Origin: Pseudomonas sp. 7P_10.2_Bac1
Lineage (GTDB): Bacteria; Pseudomonadota; Gammaproteobacteria; Pseudomonadales; Pseudomonadaceae
Direction of reading: 5' to 3'
DNA length: 64,000 nt
NCBI RefSeq assembly: GCF_025465935.1
Contig: NZ_JANLNV010000063.1
Span: 1-64,000, forward strand
Made by a program: the position numbers and the translations under genes. Each line of letters opens with the position of its first letter. Position 1 is the first letter of the stretch. The notes below the pieces were generated by a model, which made no database searches, was not told the DNA's origin, and saw nothing but the letters and a program-made list of their open reading frames with translations. Positions 17,785 through 26,684 of this stretch are shown one piece after another.

Positions 17785-18752
17785 TGCGCGTAACCTTGCA
17801 GCCTTCAGGCGCCGTATTGGACACCTTGCCTGGCGAACGGATTCTGGATGCGGCGCAGCGCCTGGGCTATGAATGCCCGCAAAGCTGTCGCAATGGTAAT
17901 TGCCACGTGTGCGCCGCCTTGCTGGTTGAAGGGCAAGTGGAGCAGGCGGGCGAAGTGCGTGATCATGGCGAGGTGTATACCTGCCTGGCGGCGCCACTGG
18001 AAGACTGCGTGGTGTTGTGGGATGGCGTTCTGGCGTTGGGAGAATTACCGGTGCGTAGCTTGGCCTGTCAGTTGACTGAGTGTGTCGAGGTGGGTGGTGA
18101 TGTGTGGCGCGTGCGTTTGCGTGCGCCCGCGGGCAAGGTACCGCGTTATCACGCTGGGCAATACGTGATGCTGGAGCGTGAGAATGGCGAGAAATCGGCA
18201 TTTTCGCTGGCCAGCGCGCCGCACTCGGGTCGCGACCTTGAGTTGCACGTGTTGGTGCGTGAAGACAGCGCACGCAACCTGATCGAACAACTGCAACGCA
18301 ACCAAATGATCCGCCTGGAGTTGCCGTTTGGGGACACGCATTTGTCTGAGTTGCCGAACGGCCCGCTGGTGTTGATTGCGGCGGGCACCGGCATGGCACA
18401 AATGCACAGCCTGATCGAACACTGCCGTGCGAAAGGTTTCGCGCATCCGGTGCATTTGTACTGGGGTGTGCGTCGTCCGGATGACTTTTATGCGTTGGAA
18501 GAGTGGGACGCCTGGCAGCAGATTCCTAACCTGTTCTTGCATAAAGTCGTCAGTGATTTATGCGGTTGGGAGGGGCGCTGCGGGCTGTTGCATGAGGCCG
18601 TGTGTGAAGACATCAGAGACCTCAGCACGGTCTCGGTGTATGCCAGTGGCTCGCCCGCGATGATCTATGGCACGTTGGATGCGCTGGTCGACGCGGGCAT
18701 GGATGCGCACCAGATGCGCGCCGACGTATTTGCCTACGCCCCCCGGCCTTGA
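17784..18752 (+). CDS. ferredoxin-type [2Fe-2S]/FAD oxidoreductase (UbiB/Fre-like flavin reductase)
   Basis: A 322-aa electron-transfer protein with an N-terminal plant-type ferredoxin domain, Cys ligands at 35, 40, 43 and 67 (SCRNGNCHVC), then an FAD domain (YVML, SAFSLASAP) and an NAD(P)H domain (LVLIAAGTGMAQMHSLIEH). It is often annotated CDP-6-deoxy-delta-3,4-glucoseen reductase, but no sugar pathway is near; coupling to ubiD suggests a flavin- or quinone-linked reductase. The start is ATG at 17784; a TTG one codon earlier is possible. Confidence 0.88.
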   Translation: MRVTLQPSGAVLDTLPGERILDAAQRLGYECPQSCRNGNCHVCAALLVEGQVEQAGEVRDHGEVYTCLAAPLEDCVVLWDGVLALGELPVRSLACQLTECVEVGGDVWRVRLRAPAGKVPRYHAGQYVMLERENGEKSAFSLASAPHSGRDLELHVLVREDSARNLIEQLQRNQMIRLELPFGDTHLSELPNGPLVLIAAGTGMAQMHSLIEHCRAKGFAHPVHLYWGVRRPDDFYALEEWDAWQQIPNLFLHKVVSDLCGWEGRCGLLHEAVCEDIRDLSTVSVYASGSPAMIYGTLDALVDAGMDAHQMRADVFAYAPRP

Positions 18753-18760
18753 TTTCTCAG

Positions 18761-18800
18761 GGCTGCTGCCGCAGCCCATCGTAGCCTGACGGCAGCGACC
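18761..18800. repeat. GCTGCCGCAG-type short palindrome
   Basis: GGCTGCTGCCGCAGCCC and TAGCCTGACGGCAGCGACC form an imperfect hairpin just past the reductase stop. It belongs to the GTCGCTGCCGCAGGCTG repeat family also seen at 38948-39040. Confidence 0.55.
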
Positions 18801-18911
18801 ACCTATTTCTGTCTGGCCATACGTCTTGCCGCGCGGGTCATTTCATTTTTACTGCTATAAGATTCATAACGTTATTTTCTAGTGCGCCGCATGTAATGCC
18901 TGTAGGACTCC

Positions 18912-19571
18912 ATGCCTTCTGTAATAACTGTTTCTGAATCAGCTTGTTCAAACGTGATTTACCCGCCGCGACTCGATCTTGGGGCGCCTTTGTCCCCAGA
19001 ACAACTTCAGCAATCCTTGCAGGCCACCATGGCGTGCCATCGAGGTGGACCGGTCTGGCTGTTTGCTTATGGCTCCCTGATCTGGCGCCCCGAATGCACG
19101 GCGGTCGAGCGCGTGCGGGGGCGTGTGTACGGCTACCATCGCGGCTTATATTTGTGGTCTCACGAGCATCGTGGCACCCCGCAATTACCGGGGCTGGTAT
19201 TCGGCCTCGATCGGGGCGGTTCGTGCAGTGGCTTTGCCTATCGCTTGCCTGAGGAAAACCTCGATGCAGCGCTCAATGCGTTGTGGCGTCGAGAAATGCC
19301 CGTGCCCTCCTATCGACCGCACTGGCTGGCGTGCCGCCTGGAAGATGGCAGCCAGGTCCAGGCGCTTGGCTTTGTGCTGGAGCGGCATTTGCCCAGCTAC
19401 GCGGGCAACCTGCCAGACGGTGTACTCAGCCAGGTACTGGCCAGCGCCAGCGGGCGCTACGGTACTACCCGCGACTATGTTGAACAGACCATCAGCGCGT
19501 TGCGTAGTCATGCCATGCCGGACCGCAACCTGGAAGCGCGGCTCAAGCGCTGTGTACTGGGCAAGTCGTAA
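18912..19571 (+). CDS. chaC: ChaC-like gamma-glutamylcyclotransferase
   Basis: Degrades gamma-glutamyl compounds such as glutathione, releasing 5-oxoproline. The diagnostic VWLFAYGSLIWRP motif is at about residues 48-60, followed by RVYGYHRGLYLWSHEHRGT and GFAYRLPEE; the catalytic Glu is probably in the RREMP segment near residue 129. Length 219 aa fits the ChaC family. The N-terminal 40 residues are unconserved and the start may lie a little downstream. It stands alone. Confidence 0.88.
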   Translation: MPSVITVSESACSNVIYPPRLDLGAPLSPEQLQQSLQATMACHRGGPVWLFAYGSLIWRPECTAVERVRGRVYGYHRGLYLWSHEHRGTPQLPGLVFGLDRGGSCSGFAYRLPEENLDAALNALWRREMPVPSYRPHWLACRLEDGSQVQALGFVLERHLPSYAGNLPDGVLSQVLASASGRYGTTRDYVEQTISALRSHAMPDRNLEARLKRCVLGKS

Positions 19572-19765
19572 GTAATAGATTGCAACATCTGTCCGGTTAA
19601 TCGGAGCGATCCCACGGCTGGATCGGAGCCCATGGGCTGAGATATGGGCTTACACCTTCCTATCATTCTTTCCTTTTTGCTGGCGCGGCTCTCAAGGTTA
19701 TTGGCGAGTGGCGGTTCGCAAGTCGGCCGCTAAGCGGAGAAAACCCCCAGGAGTTAGTAGTCTTC

Positions 19766-20131
19766 GTGCCCTTTAAATTTGAATTTGAGGAGCAAGCTCG
19801 CGCTGTAGAGGACGATTTGACGCTCGATATTACGACCGCCACCTGCCTGCAACTCAACCGCGACGTTAACAAGTATGTGCGCAGTGGGCCGACTATGCCG
19901 CTGGCGAATTTGCCAGTGTTTCGGATCACCGAAACGCGACTCGTTGACGGGTTTATTGCAGATAAGTACGACAATGAGTCTTTGGTGGTGGGTTTGTATG
20001 ACCTTTCCCAAGGCATGCTAAAAGTCGCGAAAACCTGTCAACGAAGGATCTCTCGCAGGGTTGTCGACCTGATGCCGCCCAGCGTCAAAGCCTTGCTGGT
20101 AGCCGGCGGCATGGAGATTAAAAGCGAGTAA
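19766..20131 (+). CDS. hypothetical protein, unrecognised
   Basis: I do not recognise this 121-aa protein. It starts at GTG with AGGAG 12 bases upstream and has no signal peptide or transmembrane segment. The N-terminal half is acidic (FKFEFEEQARAVEDDLTLD); the C-terminal half carries a basic patch CQRRISRR and ends in LLVAGGMEIKSE. It resembles a PilZ-like beta protein in size only; the RxxxR and D/NxSxxG motifs are not both present, so I do not call it that. It is flanked by chaC and the FliL-like gene on the same strand with gaps of 194 and 94 bases. Codon use looks like that of its neighbours. Confidence 0.7.
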   Translation: MPFKFEFEEQARAVEDDLTLDITTATCLQLNRDVNKYVRSGPTMPLANLPVFRITETRLVDGFIADKYDNESLVVGLYDLSQGMLKVAKTCQRRISRRVVDLMPPSVKALLVAGGMEIKSE

Positions 20132-20225
20132 ACCTACGGCTTTTAGCGTGCTGGCCGATAACGATAGACAGGTCGCTAAGCGGCCCCCGTATGCTTGCAC
20201 CCCAGACCGTGCACAGGAGTGAATT

Positions 20226-20630
20226 GTGAAAGCGTGGATTGTATTGATGCTGGCGTTGGCCTTGCCGATGACGGCGGTGGCCGAAGAGGCTGAAGAGGGC
20301 GCTGGTAAGGTCAGCTATATCACCATGACCCCGCCGTTTGTGGGTAACTACGGGCTGGACGGCAGCCCGAAGCTCAAGGTTTACAAGGCGGATATTTCGC
20401 TGCGTGTGTCCAGTGACGAGGCCGCGAAGGCGGTCAAGGCCAATGATCCGTTGATCCGTAATCAGTTGGTGGGTTTGTTTACTCAGCAAACCAGCGACAG
20501 CCTGGGCAGTGTCGAAGCCAAAGAGAAAGTGCGCCAGCAAGCGCTGAAGCAGGTACAGCAAGTGATGACGGACGAGACGGGCAAGCCGATGGTGGATGAT
20601 TTGCTGTTCAACAATTTGATTGTTCAGTAA
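20226..20630 (+). CDS. FliL-like flagellar basal-body-associated protein, exported
   Basis: A 134-aa protein with an N-terminal signal or anchor (MKAWIVLMLALALPMTAVA), a short acidic linker and a FliL/stomatin-like domain: YITMTPPFVGNYG, then LKVYKADISLRVSS, with C-terminal VDDLLFNNLIVQ. True FliL sits at the flagellar motor and affects torque; this copy is remote from any flagellar gene, so its role is uncertain. Start is GTG with AGGAG upstream. The stop is 10 bases before a tandem-repeat array. Confidence 0.82.
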   Translation: MKAWIVLMLALALPMTAVAEEAEEGAGKVSYITMTPPFVGNYGLDGSPKLKVYKADISLRVSSDEAAKAVKANDPLIRNQLVGLFTQQTSDSLGSVEAKEKVRQQALKQVQQVMTDETGKPMVDDLLFNNLIVQ

Positions 20631-20640
20631 ACGCTAAAAG

Positions 20641-21258
20641 CCCCTCACCCCAGCCCTCTCCCGGAGGGAGAGGGAGCTTGCCGGGGGCGGTTTTGGATTC
20701 TGCGCAGTGCTTTCAGATCGCCAAAATCTTGAGCATCCCCCAATCAGTCCGCTCTCCCTGTGCAGAGGGAGCTTGCCGGAGGCGGTTTTGGATTCTGCGC
20801 AGTGCTTTCAGATCGCCAAAAATCTTGAGCATCCCCCAATCAGTCCGCTCTCCCTGTGCAGAGGGAGCTTGCCGGGGGCGGTTTTGGATTCTGCGCAGTG
20901 CTTTCAGATCGCCAAAATCTTGAACATCCCCCAATCAGCCCGCTCTCCCTGTGCAGAGGGAGCTTACCGGGGGCGGTTTTGGATTCTGCGCAGTGCTTTC
21001 AGATCGCCAAAATCTTGAACATCCCCCAATCAGTCCGCTCTCCCTGTGTAGAGGGAGCTTACCGGGGCGGTTTCAGATTCTGCGCAGTGCTTTCAGATCG
21101 CCAAAAATCTTGAGCATCCCCCAATCAGTCCGTTCTCCCTGTGTAGAGGGAGCTTACCGGGGCGTTTTCAGATTCTGCGCAGTGCTTTCAGATCGCCAAA
21201 AATCCTAAGCATCCCCCAATCAGTCCCCTCTCCCTCCGGGAGAGGGTTAGGGTGAGGG
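20641..21258. repeat. tandem array, six copies of a ~95-bp unit with terminal inverted repeats
   Basis: The motif ATTCTGCGCAGTGCTTTCAG recurs at 20697, 20792, 20888, 20983, 21077 and 21172, a spacing of 94-96 bases. Units change gradually: left copies read GTGCAGAGGGAGCTTGCC, right copies GTGTAGAGGGAGCTTACC. The array is bounded by CCCTCACCCCAGCCCTCTCCC on the left and its near-complement GGGAGAGGGTTAGGGTGAGGG on the right. Each junction can form a CTCCCT/AGGGAG hairpin. The unit is not a multiple of three and no protein is encoded. It fills the gap between the converging FliL-like gene and the rbbA operon. Confidence 0.93.
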
Positions 21259-21264
21259 TCGATG

Positions 21265-22383
21265 TCACGACGCCAAACTCTTGCGGAACCTGGCCAGTGC
21301 GACGGCAAAAAACACCAAACCAATCGCCGTTAGCGCCAGCAGGTCCGGCCACACCACATCTACTCCCGCACCCCGAAACAAAATGGCCGCGCTCAAACTT
21401 ACGAAGTGTGTGGATGGCGAGCACTGCATCACCCATTGCAGCCATTCAGGCATGCTGTCCAGCGGCGTGCTGCCGCCCGATAGCAAGAGCATGGGGATGA
21501 TCACCGGGATGGCCAGCAGACCAAATTGCGGTGTAGATCGGGCCAACGTGGCGAGGAAGATCCCCAGCGCGGTACTGGCAAACAGGTACAGCGCGGTTAC
21601 CATCAAAAATAACGCCAACGAGCCCGCCAGCGGCACGCCCAGCGCCCATTTGACGATGATTTCCAGTGACAGCCAGGTGCACACCACCACGACCAACATG
21701 TTGCTCCAGATCTTGGCGAGCATGATTTCCAGTGCCGTGAGCGGCAGCACCAGCAAGTGATCGAGGGTGCCGTGTTCACGCTCACGCAGCAACGCGGTGC
21801 CCGTTAACACGATGGCCAAAATGGTGATGTTGTTGACGATTTGAATCACCGCCAAAAACCAGCCGCCCTCCAGGTTCGGGTTGAACAGCGGACGGCTGTT
21901 GACCAGCGCCGGGGCTTTCGCGCCGGCATTGCCTTGCCCGGCGTAATCAAGCAACTCGCGCTGGAAAATCTGCCCGATATACCCCGCCCCCATAAACGCC
22001 TGGCTCATGGCCGTGGCATCCACGTTGAGCTGCACGGCAGGTTCGCGTCCTGCCAGCAAATCGGCCTGGAAGTTGGCGGGCACGTTGATCACAAATGTGT
22101 ATTCGCCTTTGTCCAGCGCCTCGTCCAGTTGGTCATAGGGCAAGGCTTGCGGGGTTTTGAATTCCGGCGGCAGCAGCGACTCACTGAGCTTGCGTGACAA
22201 GGCGCTGTGGTCTTCGTCGATGATCGCGACACTGGCGTTGTGCACGCCAATGATGGAGCCCGCCGCCGGCATGTAAATCGCCACGGTAAAGGCATACAGC
22301 AAGAACAACAGCAGCACGCTGTCGTGACGCAGGCTGGTCAGCTCCTTGAGGCCCAAACGCAGGATGTGCGAGAGCTTATGCAT
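21265..22383 (-). CDS. yhhJ: ABC-2 type transport permease YhhJ
   Basis: Inner-membrane permease, 372 aa, last gene of the yhiI-rbbA-yhhJ operon. An N-terminal membrane helix (LLLFLLYAFTVAIYMPAAGS, about 22-41), a large periplasmic domain and five C-terminal helices follow the ABC-2 pattern (LREREHGTLDHLLVLPLTALEIM, LSGGSTPLDSMPEWLQ). The ATG at 22383 overlaps the rbbA stop (TGATG); a longer frame upstream lies inside rbbA and is not used. Substrate unknown. Confidence 0.92.
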   Translation of the reverse strand: MHKLSHILRLGLKELTSLRHDSVLLLFLLYAFTVAIYMPAAGSIIGVHNASVAIIDEDHSALSRKLSESLLPPEFKTPQALPYDQLDEALDKGEYTFVINVPANFQADLLAGREPAVQLNVDATAMSQAFMGAGYIGQIFQRELLDYAGQGNAGAKAPALVNSRPLFNPNLEGGWFLAVIQIVNNITILAIVLTGTALLREREHGTLDHLLVLPLTALEIMLAKIWSNMLVVVVCTWLSLEIIVKWALGVPLAGSLALFLMVTALYLFASTALGIFLATLARSTPQFGLLAIPVIIPMLLLSGGSTPLDSMPEWLQWVMQCSPSTHFVSLSAAILFRGAGVDVVWPDLLALTAIGLVFFAVALARFRKSLAS

Positions 22384-25112
22384 CAGACCTCCTGCTTCTT
22401 GAGCATGATCAGGCTCAGGCCGGTGAAGGCGACAAAGAACCCGAACAGCGCCAGGCATTGTGGCCACAGCTGGCGCAGGTCCAGCGCTTTGGTGAAGGTG
22501 CCCACGGCAATGTCGAGGAAATGCCCGGCCGGGAACAACATGCCCATCAATGCCGCTGAGCCCTCAAGCGAGGAACGCGGCACGATCAGCCCCGAGAACT
22601 GAATCGTCGGCAAGCTGGTGATGATCATAGTGCCCAGAATGGCGGCAATCTGGGTGCGGGTGAACGCCGAGATCAACAGCCCCATGCTGGTGGTCGACAG
22701 CACATACAACACTCCGCCCAATGCCAAAGTGAGCCCACTGCCTTTAAACGGCACGCCAAACAGCCAGCGATTCATGGCCACCAGCAACGCCAGGTTGACC
22801 AGGCTGACGGCCAGATACGGCGCCTGTTTACCCAGCAAAAATTCAAGACGGGTCAGGGGTGTGGCGTAAAAGTTGGTGATGGAACCCAGCTCCTTTTCTC
22901 GCACGATCCCCAAGGCAGTGAGCATGGCCGGGATAAACGCGAGGATCAGCGCCATTACGCCGGGGCCAATGGCATTCACGCTGATGACGTCCTGGTTGTA
23001 GCGAAAGCGCACTTCCAGTTTGGCCGCCGACTGTTTGTTTTGCGCCAGGCTGCTCAGCGCACTCAACTGTTCAAGGTTGCCTTGATGCACCGCCTGAACG
23101 TAGCTACGGCTGGTTTCTGCTCGAAACGGCATGCCGCCATCAATCCAGGCAGCGACGGTGGGCTGGCGCCCGGCATACAGGTCGCGGCCAAAGCCTGGTG
23201 GTATCTCCAGGGCGATCTTGATCTCGGAGCGTTGCAGGCGTTTATGTAACTCTTCGGCGCTGGAGATCGGTTTGTGCTCTTCGAAATAACGCGAACTGCG
23301 GAACGCCTCCAGGTAGGCCCGACTTTGTGGGGTCTGGTCCTGGTCGTAGACGGCGAACGCAAGGTTTTCAACGTCCAGCGAAATGCCGTAGCCAAAAATT
23401 ACCATCATGAACACGGCACCCAGCAGCGCGAAGGCCATGCGCACCTTGTCGCGCAAAAGCTCTTTGGATTCCCGGCTGGCCACGGCAATCAGCCGCGTCA
23501 GGCTAAAGCCACTTTTGCTGGGCGGCGGGGCGCTGGCTGCGGGCGTGGCGACGGTTTCGCTGTCGGAGGATGGATTGGCGCCCGGATCGTTTTGTGCCTG
23601 CTCAAGGCAGGTGACGAAGGCGGCTTCAAGGGTTTCGCCATTGAACTGTTTTTGCAACGCGTCTGGTGTGTCGCAGGCCAGTACTTTGCCCGCGTGCATC
23701 AGCGAGATGCGGTCGCAGCGCTGCGCTTCGTTCATGAAGTGGGTCGACAAAAAGATCGTCACCCCTTGGTCGCGCGACAGCTCGATCAACAGCCGCCAGA
23801 AGTCATCGCGAGCGGCGGGGTCAACACCCGACGTCGGTTCGTCGAGGATCAACACTTCGGGGCGGTGCAGCACTGCGACCGCCAATGACAAACGCTGCCG
23901 CAACCCCAGCGGCAGTTCGCCGGACTGTTGGTCGGCGACGTCGCCCAGGTCGAACCGCTCGATCAGCTCTTCGATGCGGGTCTGGCTTTCGTCCTTGGGC
24001 AGATCGAATAATTGCGCGTGCAGCACCAGGTTCTGGCGCACGCTCAACTCGCCGTACAGCGAAAAGCTTTGCGACATAAAGCCGACGCGCTTGCGGGTGG
24101 CCAGGTCCTTGGCGTTCACCGGGTTGCCCAGCAGTTTGGCGCTGCCTTCGGTGGCTGGCATCAAGCCGGTCAGCACCTTCATGGTGGTGGTTTTGCCACA
24201 GCCGTTGGAGCCCAGAAAACCGAAAATCTCGCCGCGGCCAATCGCAAAGCTGACCTTGTTCACGGCGGTGAAATCACCAAACTTCAGCGTCAGGTCGTGG
24301 GCTTCAATGGCGATGTCGGAGTTGTCGCCGGTCCGCGGCGGGATCACCAATGGCTCATTGCTGTGACCACTGTCCCCTTGGTAATGGGTGAAAGCTTCAT
24401 CCAGTTTGCCGTTGGGTGAGGCGGCAGCCAGCTCCGTACTCAGGCCGGCCGCAATCAGTTTGCCGCGGTCGAGCATCAGGCAATGTTCAAACTGTTCGGC
24501 CTCTTCCATGTAGGCCGTTGCCACCAACAGCGTCAGTTGCGGGCGCTGGCTACGTACGTCTTCGACCAGTTCCCAGAAACGTCGCCGTGACAACGGGTCA
24601 ACGCCGGTGGTGGGTTCGTCGAGAATCAGCAAGTCCGGTTCATGGATCAGTGCACAGCACAGACCGAGTTTTTGCTTCATGCCGCCCGAGAGCTTGCCCG
24701 CCGGGCGATCCGCGAAGCGCTCCAGATCGGTGGCCTTGAGCAACTGTTCCATGCGCTCTTCACATTCTTTTTTCGACAGGCCAAACAGCGTGCCGAAAAA
24801 CCGAATGTTTTCGCTGATAGACAATTCGGGGTAGAGGTTGCCGCCCAAGCCCTGAGGCATAAAGGCAATCAGCGGGTAGAGCGTGTTGCGGTGATGGCGG
24901 TCATCGATGGGGCCGCCCAGGACATCAAGAGTGCCTTCCTGCAGTTTCTTGACCCCGGCAATCAGCCCGAGCAGGCTCGATTTGCCCGCGCCGTCGGGGC
25001 CGATCAGGCCGCAGCGGGTGCCTTTGGGCAAGCTGAACGCAACGTCGATCAGCGCCTGTTGTTTGCCGTACCGGTGGCTGATGCCACTGGCGTTTATCGC
25101 CAGATCGCTCAT
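22383..25112 (-). CDS. rbbA: RbbA-type ABC transporter, two ATPases fused to a permease
   Basis: A 909-aa fusion: first ATPase with GPDGAGKSS (about 37-45) and LSGGMKQKLGL; second with GSNGCGKTT near 300 and LGLRQRLSLAVAV; then an ABC-2 permease from about 545 with six membrane segments. In E. coli the N-terminal part is called ribosome-bound ATPase, but context here (membrane-fusion protein upstream, permease downstream) points to an export pump. Four bases of overlap link it to yhiI and one base to yhhJ, so the three are translated together. Confidence 0.94.
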   Translation of the reverse strand: MSDLAINASGISHRYGKQQALIDVAFSLPKGTRCGLIGPDGAGKSSLLGLIAGVKKLQEGTLDVLGGPIDDRHHRNTLYPLIAFMPQGLGGNLYPELSISENIRFFGTLFGLSKKECEERMEQLLKATDLERFADRPAGKLSGGMKQKLGLCCALIHEPDLLILDEPTTGVDPLSRRRFWELVEDVRSQRPQLTLLVATAYMEEAEQFEHCLMLDRGKLIAAGLSTELAAASPNGKLDEAFTHYQGDSGHSNEPLVIPPRTGDNSDIAIEAHDLTLKFGDFTAVNKVSFAIGRGEIFGFLGSNGCGKTTTMKVLTGLMPATEGSAKLLGNPVNAKDLATRKRVGFMSQSFSLYGELSVRQNLVLHAQLFDLPKDESQTRIEELIERFDLGDVADQQSGELPLGLRQRLSLAVAVLHRPEVLILDEPTSGVDPAARDDFWRLLIELSRDQGVTIFLSTHFMNEAQRCDRISLMHAGKVLACDTPDALQKQFNGETLEAAFVTCLEQAQNDPGANPSSDSETVATPAASAPPPSKSGFSLTRLIAVASRESKELLRDKVRMAFALLGAVFMMVIFGYGISLDVENLAFAVYDQDQTPQSRAYLEAFRSSRYFEEHKPISSAEELHKRLQRSEIKIALEIPPGFGRDLYAGRQPTVAAWIDGGMPFRAETSRSYVQAVHQGNLEQLSALSSLAQNKQSAAKLEVRFRYNQDVISVNAIGPGVMALILAFIPAMLTALGIVREKELGSITNFYATPLTRLEFLLGKQAPYLAVSLVNLALLVAMNRWLFGVPFKGSGLTLALGGVLYVLSTTSMGLLISAFTRTQIAAILGTMIITSLPTIQFSGLIVPRSSLEGSAALMGMLFPAGHFLDIAVGTFTKALDLRQLWPQCLALFGFFVAFTGLSLIMLKKQEV

Positions 25113-26074
25113 TGCAGATTAGCCGGCCAGTCCACATCGGCGGTTCGCACATACCCCGCGCCCGGCATGCCCGGTTTTGCCTGTGGCACGGCTTCAGGGT
25201 CGGTCAGGCGCAGCTTGACGCGGAACACCAGTTTTTGGCGTTCGTCGCGGGTTTCGACTTCTTTGGGGGTGAACTGTGATTTGGCCGCGACAAACGAGAT
25301 TTTCGCCGGCAACGCCTGGTCGGGCAGGGCGTCGAGGACGATACGCGCTTCGGCACCCACGGTCAGTTTGCCGACCACCGCAGCGGGCAAGTACAGGTTC
25401 ATGTACTGGTCGCTCGGGTCGATCATCATAAACACTCGACCACCCGAACCCAGCACTTCACCGGGCTCGGCCAGGCGCAACTGGATCACGCCGTCGATAG
25501 GCGCACGCAGGCTGCTGTCTTCGATTTCGCTGGTGAGTTGCGCGACCTGGGCTTCGCTGGAGGCGATGGCCGCTTTAGCCGCTGCGACTTGGGCCTGGGC
25601 GGCGCTGACGGCGGCGTTGCTGGTGTCGAATTGCGCCTGTTGCTGATCGACTTGCTGGCCGCTGGCAAAGCCGCGTTGCGACAGTTGGCGGGTGCGCTTG
25701 AGTTCCTGGCTGGCGAGCAGTTTTTCACTCTGGCGCAATTGCACGTTGGCTTCGTTGGCGGCCATTGCCTGGCGGGCCCGCTGCACTTCGGCCTGGGCCT
25801 GGACGCGGCTGGCCTCGAGTGTGCGGGTGTCCATGCGGGCCAGCAATTGACCCTTGGTTACGCGATCACCTTCATCGACCAGCACTTCGGCCAGGCGGCC
25901 GGGGATCTTGGCGGCGATTTGGACTTCTGTGGATTCTAGTCGGCCATTGCCCATGCTAATGCCTTCGGGGAGTCGGTCATGCTGGGATTTCCAGTAACCA
26001 AACCCGCCTGCTGCGACCAGCAGAATTGCCAAAGGGATAACGAAATAGTGGGAAATACGGTGATTCTTCGACAT
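25109..26074 (-). CDS. yhiI: HlyD-type membrane-fusion protein YhiI
   Basis: Periplasmic adaptor of the RbbA export system. An N-terminal anchor (VIPLAILLVAAGGFGYW, about 12-28) is followed by a lipoyl-type half (IPGRLAEVLVDEGDRVTKGQLLARMD), a long alpha-helical hairpin (about 80-180, rich in Gln/Ala/Arg) and a beta-barrel. Length 321 aa is typical. No outer-membrane TolC partner is adjacent. The 5' region before it shows no clear promoter. Confidence 0.93.
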   Translation of the reverse strand: MSKNHRISHYFVIPLAILLVAAGGFGYWKSQHDRLPEGISMGNGRLESTEVQIAAKIPGRLAEVLVDEGDRVTKGQLLARMDTRTLEASRVQAQAEVQRARQAMAANEANVQLRQSEKLLASQELKRTRQLSQRGFASGQQVDQQQAQFDTSNAAVSAAQAQVAAAKAAIASSEAQVAQLTSEIEDSSLRAPIDGVIQLRLAEPGEVLGSGGRVFMMIDPSDQYMNLYLPAAVVGKLTVGAEARIVLDALPDQALPAKISFVAAKSQFTPKEVETRDERQKLVFRVKLRLTDPEAVPQAKPGMPGAGYVRTADVDWPANLQ

Positions 26075-26169
26075 GCCGACATCCTGGTCACAGAGCGCTC
26101 TAGTTTGACTGTTTCAAGGCGTAAGGCTCTTGATGCCAGTCAAAGGAAGATGTGAGCGTAGTCGGCATT

Positions 26170-26247
26170 TGAGCTTCAAGCTGAAAGTTTTGAGCTCCAA
26201 GCCATAACTTTCAAGCTTGCCGCTCACTTCTTGCCGCTTGAAGCTCT
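26170..26247. repeat. GAGCTTCAAGCTTG-type degenerate repeat overlapping the EVE gene 3' end
   Basis: GAGCTTCAAGCTGAAAG, GAGCTCCAAGCCATAAC, TTTCAAGCTTGCCGCTC and TTGCCGCTTGAAGCTC are variants of one short motif in direct and inverted order. The block supplies the last codons and stop of the EVE-domain gene (…AARSERQA). Similar AGCTTGAAGCT repeats occur downstream of Pseudomonas genes. Confidence 0.6.
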
Positions 26248-26684
26248 GCGATAACAGCCCATTGCTCGGCCGTCACGGGCATCACCGACAAGCGACTGCC
26301 TTTTTGCACCAATGGCATTTCAGCTAAAGCGCTTTGCTGTTTCAGGTAGTCGAGCTTGATGACCTTGGGGAAGGTTTGCACGTGGGCGACTTGCAGTGCG
26401 CTCCATGGGTTTTTCTCGGGGCTGGCCTTGGCGTCGAAATAATGGCTTTGAGGATCGAGTGCGGTCGGGTCCGGGTAGGCTGCTTGTGCGATGCGGCCAA
26501 TGCCGGCAATGCCCGGTTCCGGGCAGCTTGAGTGATAGAAGAAAAACTCGTCGCCCACGGCCATGGCACGCATGAAATTGCGCGCCTGATAGTTGCGCAC
26601 GCCGTCCCAGCGCGCTTCGCCGATGTGCTGCAAGTCCTTGATTGAAAACTCGTCAGGCTCGGACTTCATCAACCAATAGGCCAT
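26211..26684 (-). CDS. EVE domain protein (YTH-like fold)
   Basis: A 157-aa cytoplasmic protein of the EVE family, structurally akin to PUA and YTH domains that bind modified nucleotides. Diagnostic motifs are WLMKSEPDEFSI (4-15), WDGVRNYQARNFMR (26-39) and FFYHSSCPEPGIAGIGRI. EVE proteins sometimes sit with restriction or defence genes; here there are none, so a housekeeping role near ygfA/zapA is more likely. The final eight residues derive from a dispersed repeat. Confidence 0.92.
   Translation of the reverse strand: MAYWLMKSEPDEFSIKDLQHIGEARWDGVRNYQARNFMRAMAVGDEFFFYHSSCPEPGIAGIGRIAQAAYPDPTALDPQSHYFDAKASPEKNPWSALQVAHVQTFPKVIKLDYLKQQSALAEMPLVQKGSRLSVMPVTAEQWAVIAELQAARSERQA

Noticed and set aside
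20641..21258. CRISPR-like array
   Set aside because: Units are contiguous ~95-base repeats with no unique spacers, and there are no cas genes.
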